A stretch of DNA of 64,000 nucleotides from CAWJPW01 sp963844845 (GCA_963844845.1 CAWJPW010000011.1:620001-684000); one strand, 5' to 3'. Counted from the first letter of the stretch, positions 43,620 to 52,420 are shown. Made by a program: numbers and translations. Notes: generated by a model not told the origin, from the sequence alone.

Positions 43620-45397
43620 CCGAGTGCACGATCCTCGACCTCTACCGCCACGAGTACGACACCCCGCGCCCGGATCACTACCAGCACTTCTCGCCGAACG
43701 GATCGAGGAGCGTCAGCACCGAGGAGTTCTTCGCGCGCACGGCGGCTCTGGCGGCCGCGCTCGCCGAGCTGGGCGTACACCGCGGCGACCGGGTCATGCT
43801 GCTGTCGGACAACCGGCCCGAGTGGCACATGGTGGATCTGGCGGTGGCCGACCTCGGCGCGGTGACGGTGCCGGTGTACGGCACCCTCAACCCGTCCCAG
43901 GTGGCCTATCAGGCCAAGGACTCCGGGGCGCTCGTCGGGGTGGCCGACGGCCCCGAGCAGATGGCCAAGTTCCTCGAGGTGAAGGACGCCTGCGAGAGCC
44001 TCACCCACCTCGTCCAGATCGACGGGCAGCCCGCGGACGGCGTACTCAGCTTCGACGAGATCATCGCCGCAGCCACAACCGGCTCGGTGGGTGACCGTTT
44101 CTGGGAGCGTGCCCGGGAGGTCGACGAGGAGGATCTCCTCACCCTCATCTACACCTCGGGCACGACCGGCGACCCCAAGGGCGTCATGCTCACCCACGCC
44201 AATCTGGTGCAGAACGTGGTGGTGTCGGCGCCGCGGGCCCCAATCGGGCGCGACGACCTCGCCCTCGAGTTTCTCCCTCTCTGCCACGTGCTCGAGCGCA
44301 TGGTGGGCTACATCATCATGTACCGGGCCTGCTCCAAGGCCTACTGCTCCGTGTACCACGTGGGCGACCTGCTGCCGACCATCAAGCCGACCATGTTCAC
44401 CGGCGTGCCCCGCTTCTACGAGAAGGTCTACGACAAGGTCATGGAGAAGGTCTCCGGCGCCTCGTCGCTGCGCCGGTCGCTATTCGACTGGGCGATCGAG
44501 GTCGGCAAGCAGGAAAGCCGGTATCGTCACTCCGGCGACCCCATGCCCACGGTCCTGCGGCTCAAGCACTCCCTCGCCGAGCGGCTGGTGCTGTCCAAGG
44601 TGCGCGGCGGGCTGGGCGGCCGCGTCCGCTACACCATCTCGGGAGGCGCGCCGCTGGCGCTCTTCGTCAACGAGTTCTTCCACGCGCTCGGCGTGCACGT
44701 CCTCGAGGGCTACGGGCTCACCGAAACCTCCCCGGTGATCGCCGTCAACGGTGCCGCGCCGGGCAGCATCAGGCTGGGTACGGTGGGCAAGCCGTTGCCC
44801 AACCTCGAGGTCAAGCTCGGCGCCGACGGCGAGCTGCTGGTGCAGGGACCGTCGGTGATGAAGGGCTACTGGAACAAGCCCGACAAAACCGCCGAGGTGT
44901 TCGACGACGACGGCTTCTTCCACACCGGCGACATCGCCGAGATCGACGCCGACGGCTTCGTCAAGATCACCGACCGCAAGAAGGACATCATCGTGACTGC
45001 CGGCGGCAAGAACGTCGCCCCCCAGCCCATCGAAAACGAGCTCAAACGCTCGCCTTACGTCGACAACGCGATCCTCATCGGGGACCGGCGGCCGTACATC
45101 GTCGCCCTCTTCTCGCCAAACACCGAGGAGCTCGAGCGCTGGGCCCAGGGCAAGAAGATCGAGTACGCCTCGGTGACAGAGCTCACGCGCGATCCGCGCG
45201 CGAGGAAGCTCTTTGCCGAGGCCATTGACCTGGTAAACGGGGGCCTCGCCCGCTACGAGCAGATCAAGAAGTTCGAGGTCCTCCCGCTCATGCTGTCCAT
45301 CGAAGGGGGCCACCTCACCCCCACGCTCAAGGTCAAGCGCCGCGTGGTGGAGCGGGAGTACTCGGACCTCATCGCACGGATGTACGAGGCGCCATGA
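43616..45397 (+). CDS. Long-chain fatty acid-CoA ligase
   Basis: 593 residues, ANL superfamily. ATP motif LIYTSGTTGDPKGVMLTH, GYGLTETSPV, FHTGDIAEIDADGFVKITDRKKD and the C-terminal domain with ILIGDRRPYIVALF. Length and the gate region match bacterial FadD15-like long-chain ligases. Activates fatty acids to acyl-CoA at the membrane face. The ATG overlaps the regulator stop, so repression by the FadR-like protein would control it directly. The gene after it, a GT-C protein, has its own -10 box. Confidence 0.93.
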   Translation: MTECTILDLYRHEYDTPRPDHYQHFSPNGSRSVSTEEFFARTAALAAALAELGVHRGDRVMLLSDNRPEWHMVDLAVADLGAVTVPVYGTLNPSQVAYQAKDSGALVGVADGPEQMAKFLEVKDACESLTHLVQIDGQPADGVLSFDEIIAAATTGSVGDRFWERAREVDEEDLLTLIYTSGTTGDPKGVMLTHANLVQNVVVSAPRAPIGRDDLALEFLPLCHVLERMVGYIIMYRACSKAYCSVYHVGDLLPTIKPTMFTGVPRFYEKVYDKVMEKVSGASSLRRSLFDWAIEVGKQESRYRHSGDPMPTVLRLKHSLAERLVLSKVRGGLGGRVRYTISGGAPLALFVNEFFHALGVHVLEGYGLTETSPVIAVNGAAPGSIRLGTVGKPLPNLEVKLGADGELLVQGPSVMKGYWNKPDKTAEVFDDDGFFHTGDIAEIDADGFVKITDRKKDIIVTAGGKNVAPQPIENELKRSPYVDNAILIGDRRPYIVALFSPNTEELERWAQGKKIEYASVTELTRDPRARKLFAEAIDLVNGGLARYEQIKKFEVLPLMLSIEGGHLTPTLKVKRRVVEREYSDLIARMYEAP

Positions 45398-45402
45398 CGA
45401 AG

Positions 45403-45408
45403 TAGACT
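45403..45408 (+). promoter_or_regulatory. -10 element of the second GT-C gene (leaderless)
   Basis: TAGACT with 6 bases to the GTG at 45415; no Shine-Dalgarno. Lies directly after the acyl-CoA ligase stop. Confidence 0.35.
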
Positions 45409-45414
45409 CTGCGG

Positions 45415-47562
45415 GTGACCTCCCTGACGCCTGACGGCTCGAACGGCCCCCGCTGGCTCGCGCTCGTGCTCCTGGCGGTGCTCCTCGCATCGCGCCTCCT
45501 GCTCGTACCCGGTCAGCCATGGGAGCAGGACGAGGCTCTCTTTTCAGCCGCCGCTCTCGACACCGACGTGGTCAACCATCGCCCCCACCCCCCCGGCTTC
45601 CCCCTGTGGGTCGGTGTCGGCAAGCTCGGCGAGGTGCTCCTGGGCGACCCGGTCCGGGCTCTTCAGCTTGCCTCGGCGCTCGCCTCGGTGGCCACCGTCG
45701 CGCTCCTCGGCCACCTCGTGGCCGGGATGCTGGGCTGGCGGCTCGGATGGGCCGCGGCTCTCCTCTACGCCTTCACCCCGGGCGTGTGGTTTCACGCTCC
45801 GCGGGCCTTCTCCACGACGCCCGCGGTCGCCGCCGCGGTGGTCGCCGCCGCCATCTGGCGGCGGCCGGGGAAGCGGGCATGGCTCGGTGGCTGCGTTCTG
45901 CTCGGCGCCGCCGTGCTGCTGCGGCCACCACTCGCCCCGCCCCTGGTTATGCTCGGCGCGGCGGCCGCCCACCTCCGCCACGAGCGGGCACGAGCCTGGC
46001 TCGCGGGCGCCGCAACTGCCGCAGCGGTGATCGTAGCCGGCTTCGTTCCGCTGGTGGTGGACTGCGGCGGGGTTGGGCCCTTCCTGGGAGCGCTGGCCGA
46101 GCACGGTTCGGCACACGGCGGCGCGCTCCACCTCGCGAGCTGGCAGCCCGCACGGTTGGGGCTCGTCATCGCGGCGGGTGGGCTCCTTCCTGCCGTGGCA
46201 GCAGCGGTGCTCGCCGGCATCGGCCTGCTCACCGTTGCGCGGCGGCGGCCCCGCGTGGCCGCCTGGGCAGTCGCGCTGCTCTTCGCCACCACGGTCTGGC
46301 TCCTGGTCGCCCACAACCGCACCTACCCACGCTACACCCTACCTGTACTGGCGATCGCCGTCGGCCCCGTCGCCGCCGGACTGGCGCGTCTCACCGGCTC
46401 CACCACCCGGGCGGCCGCCATCGCTGCCGCCGCGGCCCTGGCCGGAGCGTGGTGGACGGTCCCGGCGATGACGGCCCAGGCCACAACCAACTTCCCGCCC
46501 TTGAGGGCAATGGCCGCGGCGCAGGCTACCCCCGGCGCTCGAGCGGTGGTGGTCGAGGGGCTGGTCAGCCCCTTCGGCGACCTTCTGAACCTCGCCCAGC
46601 GGCGCGATCGTCCCTACCTCTCCCTGCCGCTGATTGCCCAGAAGCGGATTCCAATGGACGACCTCGGCGGTCCCTGGGTGGTGGTGGGGGCAGCGGGCGC
46701 GCCGGCCCACCTGGTCCCTGCACCCGGAGGTCCCATCGTCCGCTTCGCCAACGGCGAGCCACGGCTCGCCGCCCTCGCCCAGGACCGCTACCTGAGCGCG
46801 TGGACCGCCGCGCGCGGAGGCATTCTCTTGAACGCGGCCAGCGGCGCGGAGCCCGGTCCGGTCGCCTTCAACGAGCCCATCGAGCTCCTCCTGCAGCCGA
46901 GCCCGGCCGGAAGCTGGCTCGGCCTCGTGGTCGAAGCTCTGGACGGTCCCGTAGCGCTCGAGCTCCGCCTCGGAGGGGCCAAGGTGGCCGCCGCCACGCT
47001 GGCGCCCGGGCGACACCGCTACGAGCTTCCTCTACCGGCCCTCCACGGCAGGTCCGGAAATCCCACGCCGCCCACGCGGGCGGAGCTCGTGCCAGCGGGG
47101 CCGGGGCGGGTCCGCCTGGTGCGAATCTGGGTCGACGATCCCACCGGCCGCGTCACGCCGGCACACTTCCCCGTGATCGACTTCGACGGCGGCGACGACA
47201 GCCTCGCCGATGGCGGAGGCCTCTGGGCACCCGAGGAAGGGCTCGGCCTGCCGCCTCGACCGGCGCGATGGACCGGGCCGACCGCCTGGCTCTCCCTCCC
47301 CGCCGGCCGCGGTCGTCTGGTGCTCACGTTGTGCGCTCCGAGACGGTCGCCGGCGAAGGTCACGGTCGCGGTCGAACCGGGAGGTCGGATCGGGACATTC
47401 TCGGTGGGGCCACACTGGCAAGAGGTGGGGATCCCGATTCCGCAGCCCACTGCTCGGGTCACGGTACGGCTCACAACCTCCAACCCCCTCGTTCCGGGAG
47501 GGAGCGACCAGCGTACCCTCGGCGTGGCAGTGGGAGAGGTGAGTTTCGAGCGGAGTCGATGA
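45415..47562 (+). CDS. GT-C membrane glycosyltransferase-like protein, paralogue of the gene at 9.7-12.0 kb
   Basis: 715 residues with the same design as the first GT-C protein: acidic loop GQPWEQDEALFSAAALD then HRPHPPGFPLWVG, about ten hydrophobic segments to residue ~370, and a C-terminal soluble region of ~340 residues ending LGVAVGEVSFE (first protein: LGVVLLGASFD). The shared motifs over both domains show common descent. Expected to be a polyprenyl-phosphate-sugar transferase at the outer face of the inner membrane. Target unknown. Not linked to other polysaccharide genes here. Confidence 0.72.
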   Translation: MTSLTPDGSNGPRWLALVLLAVLLASRLLLVPGQPWEQDEALFSAAALDTDVVNHRPHPPGFPLWVGVGKLGEVLLGDPVRALQLASALASVATVALLGHLVAGMLGWRLGWAAALLYAFTPGVWFHAPRAFSTTPAVAAAVVAAAIWRRPGKRAWLGGCVLLGAAVLLRPPLAPPLVMLGAAAAHLRHERARAWLAGAATAAAVIVAGFVPLVVDCGGVGPFLGALAEHGSAHGGALHLASWQPARLGLVIAAGGLLPAVAAAVLAGIGLLTVARRRPRVAAWAVALLFATTVWLLVAHNRTYPRYTLPVLAIAVGPVAAGLARLTGSTTRAAAIAAAAALAGAWWTVPAMTAQATTNFPPLRAMAAAQATPGARAVVVEGLVSPFGDLLNLAQRRDRPYLSLPLIAQKRIPMDDLGGPWVVVGAAGAPAHLVPAPGGPIVRFANGEPRLAALAQDRYLSAWTAARGGILLNAASGAEPGPVAFNEPIELLLQPSPAGSWLGLVVEALDGPVALELRLGGAKVAAATLAPGRHRYELPLPALHGRSGNPTPPTRAELVPAGPGRVRLVRIWVDDPTGRVTPAHFPVIDFDGGDDSLADGGGLWAPEEGLGLPPRPARWTGPTAWLSLPAGRGRLVLTLCAPRRSPAKVTVAVEPGGRIGTFSVGPHWQEVGIPIPQPTARVTVRLTTSNPLVPGGSDQRTLGVAVGEVSFERSR

Positions 47563-47585
47563 CACCAGCGGGGCCACTGCGGCCG

Positions 47586-49088
47586 TCAGGCGACGCCAAG
47601 GCGCTCCAACACCAGGAGGGTTGCATCATCCAGCAGGACAGCACCGCCGGTAAAGCTGTCGACGGCGGCGAAGAGGCCTTCGCAGACAGCCTCCGCCCCC
47701 CCGGGGGGAAGGCCGGCCAGAGCCTCCGCGAGCCGGTCGACACCAAGCTCCTCCTCGTCCGGGCTCTCCGCCTCAGTGAGGCCGTCGGTATACAGCACCG
47801 CCACCTCTCCGGGCTCCAGCCGGCCGCGGGCCTCGACGTAGCTCGCCTCGTCCATGATGCCCAGCGGCAGCCCTGAGCTCGGGATCTGGTCGACCCGGCC
47901 GCTCCGCCGACGCACCAGGACGGGGGGGTGTCCTGCTCCCACCGTCGCGAAGCCCCCGTCCTGGCCCACCCGCAGCATCACCATGGTGGCGAAACGGTTG
48001 GCTGCGGTGACGCCGCTCAGGTAGGCGTTCAGACGACAGCCCATCTCGTCGAGGGCAACGCCCTCGCGGGCGAGGAGACGCACGCCCGCGTGGATCCCAG
48101 AGGCCAGCATTCCTGCGCCGACTCCCTTGCCCGAGACGTCGGCAACGCTGGCGAGGAGGGTTCCCGAGTGGACCACCACGTCGAAGGAGTCGCCACACAC
48201 CTGGCGGCTCGAACGGGATCGAGCCGCCAGCCGGAACCCAGAGAACTCGGGAAAGCCGCTCGGGTAGAGGTGCGACTGGATCACCGCCGCCACCTCGAGC
48301 TCCCGGCGCAGCCGCTCCCGTTCCAACGACTCCTGCGTGAGCCGGGCGGTCTCCAGCGCAATCGTCGCCTGCACCGCGAAGAGCTCCATCAGACGGAGAT
48401 CATGCGCGGAGAACGGCTCCGTCCCCGAGCGCGCCTCCTTGTGCCCGGCCGCCAGGACACCGAGGGTGCCGTGGCGGGCCTGGAGCGGCAGAGAGAGCGC
48501 CTCTTCTCCGCGGCGTACGTCGCGCCATGCGGCCTCGAGGTCGTCCCTCTCGAGCACCGGCGGCCCGAAGGACGCGACGCAGGTGGCGGAGGCCGGGGCC
48601 GAGCCGAGGAAGAGCTGTGCGCTTCGCACACCCAGCAGGGCGACGAGATGAGCGATGAGCTCCTCGGCGAGTCGACCGGGCTCGAGGATGCCGCCCACCG
48701 ACGTGGCAATGGAGCGCACGGCCTCGAGCTCCCACAGGCGGAAACGCTCGTCGAAGCGGGAGCGGCGGAGCTCCTCCTTGAGGTCCCATGCCCGCAGCGC
48801 CAGGCGAGCGGTAAGCAGCACCGTATCGTCCACCACCTCGGGCTGGGCCAGGCGCGCCACCCAGTTCGAACCATCAGCGCCGAACGGAATCTCGGTCCAG
48901 CCTCCCTCGCCTCCTGCGGTGGCCTCCGCCGCCGGCCAGTGCGCCACCGCCTCGTTGGCGCACAGCAGCACCCCGGCGCGGGCGCGGGTCAGCTCGACGA
49001 CGGTTCGCAGGACCTCCTGGGGAAGCTGCGGGCTGATATGTCCCACCAACGCGAGGTCGGCGAGACGCAGCAGCTCATGACGCGACAT
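47586..49088 (-). CDS. GAF-domain PP2C (SpoIIE/RsbU-type) serine phosphatase
   Basis: 500 residues. Two GAF-like sensor parts (~1-110 and ~115-270), a helical linker (ERERLRRELEVAAVIQSHLYPS) and a PP2C-type phosphatase domain with DVSGKGVGAGMLAS and GHPPVLVRRRSG, VLYTDGLTEAESPD and DDATLLVLE. RsbU-like enzymes dephosphorylate a STAS antagonist; the STAS gene lies directly upstream and overlaps by 14 bases. The ATG at 49088 is preferred. Signal sensed by the GAF domains is unknown. Confidence 0.88.
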   Translation of the reverse strand: MSRHELLRLADLALVGHISPQLPQEVLRTVVELTRARAGVLLCANEAVAHWPAAEATAGGEGGWTEIPFGADGSNWVARLAQPEVVDDTVLLTARLALRAWDLKEELRRSRFDERFRLWELEAVRSIATSVGGILEPGRLAEELIAHLVALLGVRSAQLFLGSAPASATCVASFGPPVLERDDLEAAWRDVRRGEEALSLPLQARHGTLGVLAAGHKEARSGTEPFSAHDLRLMELFAVQATIALETARLTQESLERERLRRELEVAAVIQSHLYPSGFPEFSGFRLAARSRSSRQVCGDSFDVVVHSGTLLASVADVSGKGVGAGMLASGIHAGVRLLAREGVALDEMGCRLNAYLSGVTAANRFATMVMLRVGQDGGFATVGAGHPPVLVRRRSGRVDQIPSSGLPLGIMDEASYVEARGRLEPGEVAVLYTDGLTEAESPDEEELGVDRLAEALAGLPPGGAEAVCEGLFAAVDSFTGGAVLLDDATLLVLERLGVA

Positions 49089-49443
49089 GGACGCCCAGTT
49101 CGCTGTACGCGGCCCGGCGATCCGAGAAGAGGTCCGCGTACTGGGCAAGGCCCATGATCTCGAAAGTCTTGGCGATGGTCGGGGTCAGGTTACAGAACGC
49201 CAGGCGACCGCCGCGCTCCAGCAGCTTCTCGAGGATTTCGAGCAGGATGGAAACCCCGATTGAGTTGATGATACGGGTCCCCTCGAGATCGATGAGAAGG
49301 GTGACGCAGCCACGCTCGAAGAGATCCGCTGCGGCATCAGCGATGGCCTGGCCACCTTCGTTGTTGATGTAGCCGGCGGCCGCGATGACCCCCACACCGT
49401 CACTGAGGACCTCTGCCGAGAGCTTCATCCGTTCGTCGTTCAT
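49075..49443 (-). CDS. STAS-domain anti-sigma factor antagonist
   Basis: 122 residues, SpoIIAA/RsbV-like. The phosphorylatable Ser lies in INSIGVSILLEIL (usual motif D/N-S-x-G). Expected to be phosphorylated by the RsbW-like kinase upstream and dephosphorylated by the PP2C enzyme downstream. ATG overlaps the kinase stop. The sigma factor or other partner of the switch is not in this window. Confidence 0.9.
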   Translation of the reverse strand: MNDERMKLSAEVLSDGVGVIAAAGYINNEGGQAIADAAADLFERGCVTLLIDLEGTRIINSIGVSILLEILEKLLERGGRLAFCNLTPTIAKTFEIMGLAQYADLFSDRRAAYSELGVHVAS

Positions 49444-49859
49444 CCCTCACTCTCCACATACTTAGCCATTGTCACCACGGTTGTGCCGGGCACGGAGCTG
49501 ATCTGGACCTCATCCATGAGCTCGCGAATCAGAGTGAGACCCCATCCCCGCTTGGCCGCACAGCCGAGCATTCGCGCTGGGTTGGCAGGAGATATGACCG
49601 CCGGATCGAAACCGCCTCCGTGGTCCTCGACCTCGACCACCAGACGCTCGCCCCGTCCGTCCTCGTCGGCCCGCAGGCGAACCACAAGCGCGTCCCGTCC
49701 ACCATGCTCCATCGCATTCAGGCACGCCTCGATGGTCGCGACACTGGCCGCCTCGATATCCACCTGACTCATACCCATCGCGCGGGCGGCCACGTCGACC
49801 GCCTTCGCCGCCACCAGCTCGACATCCGGCAGCAACGGCAGGTGCAGCAACACCTCCAT
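49440..49859 (-). CDS. RsbW-like serine kinase/anti-sigma factor
   Basis: 139 residues from ATG 49859. GHKL ATPase fold: N-box ATIEACLNAMEHG, G1 box VEDHGGGFDP, and G2 region KRGWGLTLIRELMDEVQ. A GTG 42 bases upstream is possible but would overlap the small membrane peptide gene. With STAS and PP2C partners on the same transcript it forms a complete partner-switching module. No sigma-factor gene is nearby, so the output may be another protein or a distant sigma factor. Confidence 0.85.
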   Translation of the reverse strand: MEVLLHLPLLPDVELVAAKAVDVAARAMGMSQVDIEAASVATIEACLNAMEHGGRDALVVRLRADEDGRGERLVVEVEDHGGGFDPAVISPANPARMLGCAAKRGWGLTLIRELMDEVQISSVPGTTVVTMAKYVESEG

Positions 49860-49867
49860 GATGTGGC

Positions 49868-50041
49868 CTACAACTGTATCAGAACCCGGGTGAGGGTCCA
49901 CGCGACGTGAAGGTTATGGAGCGGGACCTCGAGCGACACCTGCGCCGCGACCATGAAGGTCATTGCGAGCGCGCTCGATCCGACGAACGCGGCGAGGATC
50001 GTTGATGGTGTGCGGTGGGATATGCGGGCCAGCGTCTTCAT
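49868..50041 (-). CDS. Small single-span membrane peptide ahead of the partner-switching genes (candidate)
   Basis: 57 residues from ATG 50041: basic start (MKTLARISHRTPS), one hydrophobic segment (TILAAFVGSSALAMTFMVAA) and a short end (HNLHVAWTLTRVLIQL). Upstream is GAGGAGCCGGAGG. It is the first gene after a candidate sigma-54 promoter and lies 8 bases before the kinase start. No family recognised. Possibly a membrane sensor or regulator of the module, or only a leader peptide. Confidence 0.45.
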   Translation of the reverse strand: MKTLARISHRTPSTILAAFVGSSALAMTFMVAAQVSLEVPLHNLHVAWTLTRVLIQL

Positions 50042-50066
50042 CGAGCAGCCTCCGGCTCCTCGTACC

Positions 50067-50081
50067 GCAAGACCCATGCCA
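50067..50081 (-). promoter_or_regulatory. Candidate sigma-54 (-24/-12) promoter of the partner-switching operon
   Basis: Minus strand TGGCAT-GGGTC-TTGC, with the 5-base spacing of the sigma-54 consensus TGGCAC-N5-TTGC. About 26 bases before the small peptide ATG. A palindrome matching one ahead of the sigma-54-type regulator gene lies 30 bases further upstream. Confidence 0.55.
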
Positions 50082-50111
50082 GATCGAATCGACACCTCAC
50101 GGGATCAGTCT

Positions 50112-50126
50112 GTCGCACATTGCAAC
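50112..50126. promoter_or_regulatory. Candidate enhancer palindrome of the GAF-AAA-Fis regulator (copy 1)
   Basis: GTCGCA-CAT-TGCAAC, an inverted repeat with one mismatch and a 3-base centre, located between the regulator gene and the sigma-54 promoter it probably controls. A matching copy precedes the regulator gene itself. Confidence 0.5.
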
Positions 50127-50196
50127 GCACCCACCCGGATGTTCTCAACAAATCATGTATCAATTTCTATTAGTTATACTTATCGTGCACGTCGCA

Positions 50197-51666
50197 TCAT
50201 GCATCATCTGTCGCAATACGCGCCAGCTTGCGATACAGCGTGCTCCGATCGATGCCCAGGATACGTGCGGCCGCCTGCCGGTTCCCGTCGACGGCACGGA
50301 GCACCCTGGCGATGTGGTGCGCCTCGATGTCCGCCAGCGACACCAGCTGACCAGGACCCAGCTCCGCCTCGGGAGCCCCACCCAGCCCCAGATCCTCTTC
50401 GGTAATCTCGTCGCCCGGGGCCAACGCTACCGCCGCCTGGATGACGTTCTCCAGCTCGCGTACATTGCCCGGGAACGGATGCGACATCAGCGCGGCGAGG
50501 GCGCCGCGGGAGAGGCGCAGTCCGGGGCGCCCGAAGCGGTCACCGTAGACCTCCAAGAAATGCCTGGCCAGGAGCGGAATGTCGGTCCGCCGGTCGCGCA
50601 ACGCCGGCAGCGGCACCACCACCACACGGAGGCGGTAGTAGAGGTCGCGGCGGAACTCGCCCTTTTCGACCATGGCCTCGAGGTCACGGTTGGTTGCCGT
50701 CACCAGACGGAGATCCACCGGTATCCGCTCGCGCCCCCCCAGGCGCTCCAGCTCGCGCTCCTGAACGACGCGAAGCAGCTTGGCCTGGAGCGCCAGAGTC
50801 AGGTCTCCCACCTCATCCAGGAAGAGCGTCCCCCCAGCCGCCAGCTCGATCTTGCCCAGTCGCCTCTGAACGCCGGTGGCCACACCCTCCTCGATGCCGA
50901 AGAGCTCTGACTCCAGCAGGGTTTCAGGCAGAGCCGCACAGTTCAGCGGCACGAGCGGCCCGCGGGCACGCTCCGAGAACGTGTGGATCAGGCTCGCCAC
51001 TCGCTCCTTGCCAACGCCCGACTCACCCCTCAGCATCACGTTGACGTCAGTGGGGGCCACCCGCCGCACCAGCTCGAGCACCGCGCGGATGGCGGCCGAC
51101 TCGCCCACGAAACCCTCCCGCCGCGCCACGTCGCGAAGTGCCCGGTTCTCCTCGACGAGACGCTGGCGGTCGCGCTCGATGGCCGCCACCGTGCGCGAGG
51201 TCCACACCGCCGCCGCACCCATGCTCGCGAGCGACAGGAGGAAACGGCCGTCCCCGTCGCTGAAGGCGGCCTCCCCCGCGCGGGTCTCCTTGTCGGCCAG
51301 CACGACCATGCCGATCATCCGCCGCTGCCAGAGCAGCGGAGCCGCCATCACCTCGTGCGGCGGAGCTCCTTCCGGGCGCTGAACCCGTACCAACCGGCCG
51401 GCAGCCAGCTGCTCGAGGAGATCCGGGGCGAAGAGGTCCCGCGCCGCCTGCAGGCTGGCCGGGATCCCGACGGCCCGCACCACGCCCTCGTGCCCCCCGG
51501 GATGCTGCGTGCCAACCAGACCCCAGCGGGCGTCGAGGGTGCCCACCGCCCGCTGCAACAGCTCCTCCACCAGCTCCTCCTCGGGGCGCACGCCACCGAT
51601 GGAGAGGGAGAGGTCCACCAGGGTTTCGAGCTGCAGCTCACGCCAGTTGCGGTCGAACGTGCTCAC
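50197..51666 (-). CDS. GAF-domain sigma-54-type activator with variant GVATGV loop
   Basis: 489 residues. N-terminal GAF domain (~20-170), linker helix, AAA+ domain with Walker A GESGVGKERVA and Walker B GGTLFLDEVGDL, and C-terminal Fis-type HTH (NRQAAARILGIDRSTLYRKLARI). The sigma-54 contact loop reads ELFGIEEGVATGVQRRLG in place of GAFTGA; Phe is lost. The ATPase motifs are otherwise intact. Start is GTG 51666; the frame is open a little further. It lies just upstream of the partner-switching operon and a candidate sigma-54 promoter, so it is the prime candidate regulator of that operon. Confidence 0.88.
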   Translation of the reverse strand: MSTFDRNWRELQLETLVDLSLSIGGVRPEEELVEELLQRAVGTLDARWGLVGTQHPGGHEGVVRAVGIPASLQAARDLFAPDLLEQLAAGRLVRVQRPEGAPPHEVMAAPLLWQRRMIGMVVLADKETRAGEAAFSDGDGRFLLSLASMGAAAVWTSRTVAAIERDRQRLVEENRALRDVARREGFVGESAAIRAVLELVRRVAPTDVNVMLRGESGVGKERVASLIHTFSERARGPLVPLNCAALPETLLESELFGIEEGVATGVQRRLGKIELAAGGTLFLDEVGDLTLALQAKLLRVVQERELERLGGRERIPVDLRLVTATNRDLEAMVEKGEFRRDLYYRLRVVVVPLPALRDRRTDIPLLARHFLEVYGDRFGRPGLRLSRGALAALMSHPFPGNVRELENVIQAAVALAPGDEITEEDLGLGGAPEAELGPGQLVSLADIEAHHIARVLRAVDGNRQAAARILGIDRSTLYRKLARIATDDA

Positions 51667-51675
51667 ACCTTGAAT

Positions 51676-51690
51676 GTAGCACTCTGCAAC
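51676..51690. promoter_or_regulatory. Candidate palindrome ahead of the regulator gene (copy 2)
   Basis: GTAGCA-CTC-TGCAAC, 9 bases before the regulator's GTG. It shares 11 of 12 arm bases with copy 1 at 50112. A second overlapping half (TGCAAC-ATGA-GTCGCA, 51685-51700) adds another inverted pair. Position suggests autoregulation. Confidence 0.45.
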
Positions 51691-51728
51691 ATGAGTCGCA
51701 ATGAGCCACACTCACGGGAGCCCTCGGC

Positions 51729-52406
51729 GCTCCGTGGCGTCCGAGTCCCTTCGGCCCCGCCACGAAACGGAAACAGCCACCCAACAGGCGCCCCCCTCCA
51801 CCTCCCATCGAGCCCCCGACGACCCGCCTCGAACGCCGCGAGAGGCAGCGGTTCGTGGCCGTTGCCGCGGGGGTCGCAGGCCCGGCACAGCCGGGCCGGA
51901 GTGGGCGGGCGCGCGGCTTACGGCCGCCCGCTGGCTCCGTGGCGTCCGAGTCCCTTCGGCCCCGCCACGAAACGGAAACAGCCGCCCAACAGGCGCCCCC
52001 CTCCACCTCCCATCGAGCCCCCGACGACCCGCCTCGAACGCCGCGAGAGGCAGCGGTTCGTGGCCGTTGCCGCGGGGGTCGCAGGCCCGGCACAGGCGGG
52101 CCGGAGTGGGCGGGCGCGCGGCTTACGGCCGCCCGCTGGCTCCGTGGCGTTCGAGTCCCTTCGGCCCCGCCACGAAACGGAAACAGCCGCCCACAAGGCG
52201 CCCTCCCCCACCTCCCATCAAGCCCCCGACCACCCGCCTCGAACGCCGCGAGAGGCAGCGGTTCGTGGCCGTTGCCGCGGGGGTCGCAGGCCCGGCACAG
52301 CCGGGCCGGAGTGGGCGGGCGCGCGGCTTACGGCCGCCCGCTGGCTCCGTGGCGTCCGAGTCCCTTCGGCCCCGCCACGAAACGGAAACAGCCGCCCACA
52401 AGGCGG
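51729..52406. repeat. Tandem array of 205-bp units containing inverted tRNA-Asp 3' ends
   Basis: Three full units start at 51729, 51934 and 52139 and a fourth, partial one at 52344; the spacing is exactly 205 bp each time. Each unit opens with GCTCCGTGGCG and then carries CGAGTCCCTTCGGCCCCGCC plus A and C, the T-arm, acceptor and CCA end of the adjacent tRNA-Asp, but on the opposite strand to the tRNA. After it come ACGAAACGGAAACAGCC and a G/C-rich part with a hairpin (GGCCCGGC-ACA-GCCGGGCC) and CGGCTTACGGCCG. Units differ by only a few bases; unit 3 keeps TTCGAG exactly as in the tRNA. All three plus-strand frames stay open across the array, but 205 is not a multiple of 3, so no repeated protein results; I treat it as non-coding. 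Confidence 0.9.
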
Positions 52407-52411
52407 CTGTT
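52387..52411 (-). terminator. Terminator of the tRNA operon
   Basis: Perfect 10-bp stem (AACAGCCGCC / GGCGGCTGTT, 5-base loop), followed on the minus strand by TTTCCGTTTC. Nine bases after the tRNA-Asp CCA end. It is enclosed by a 22-bp inverted repeat formed by the tRNA 3' end (52420-52441) and the copy in the partial fourth repeat unit (52357-52378). Confidence 0.7.
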
Positions 52412-52420
52412 GAAGTGAAG

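Noticed and set aside
51729..52406. CRISPR array
   Set aside because: The 205-bp unit is repeated as a whole with no short repeat/variable spacer pattern and there are no cas genes.
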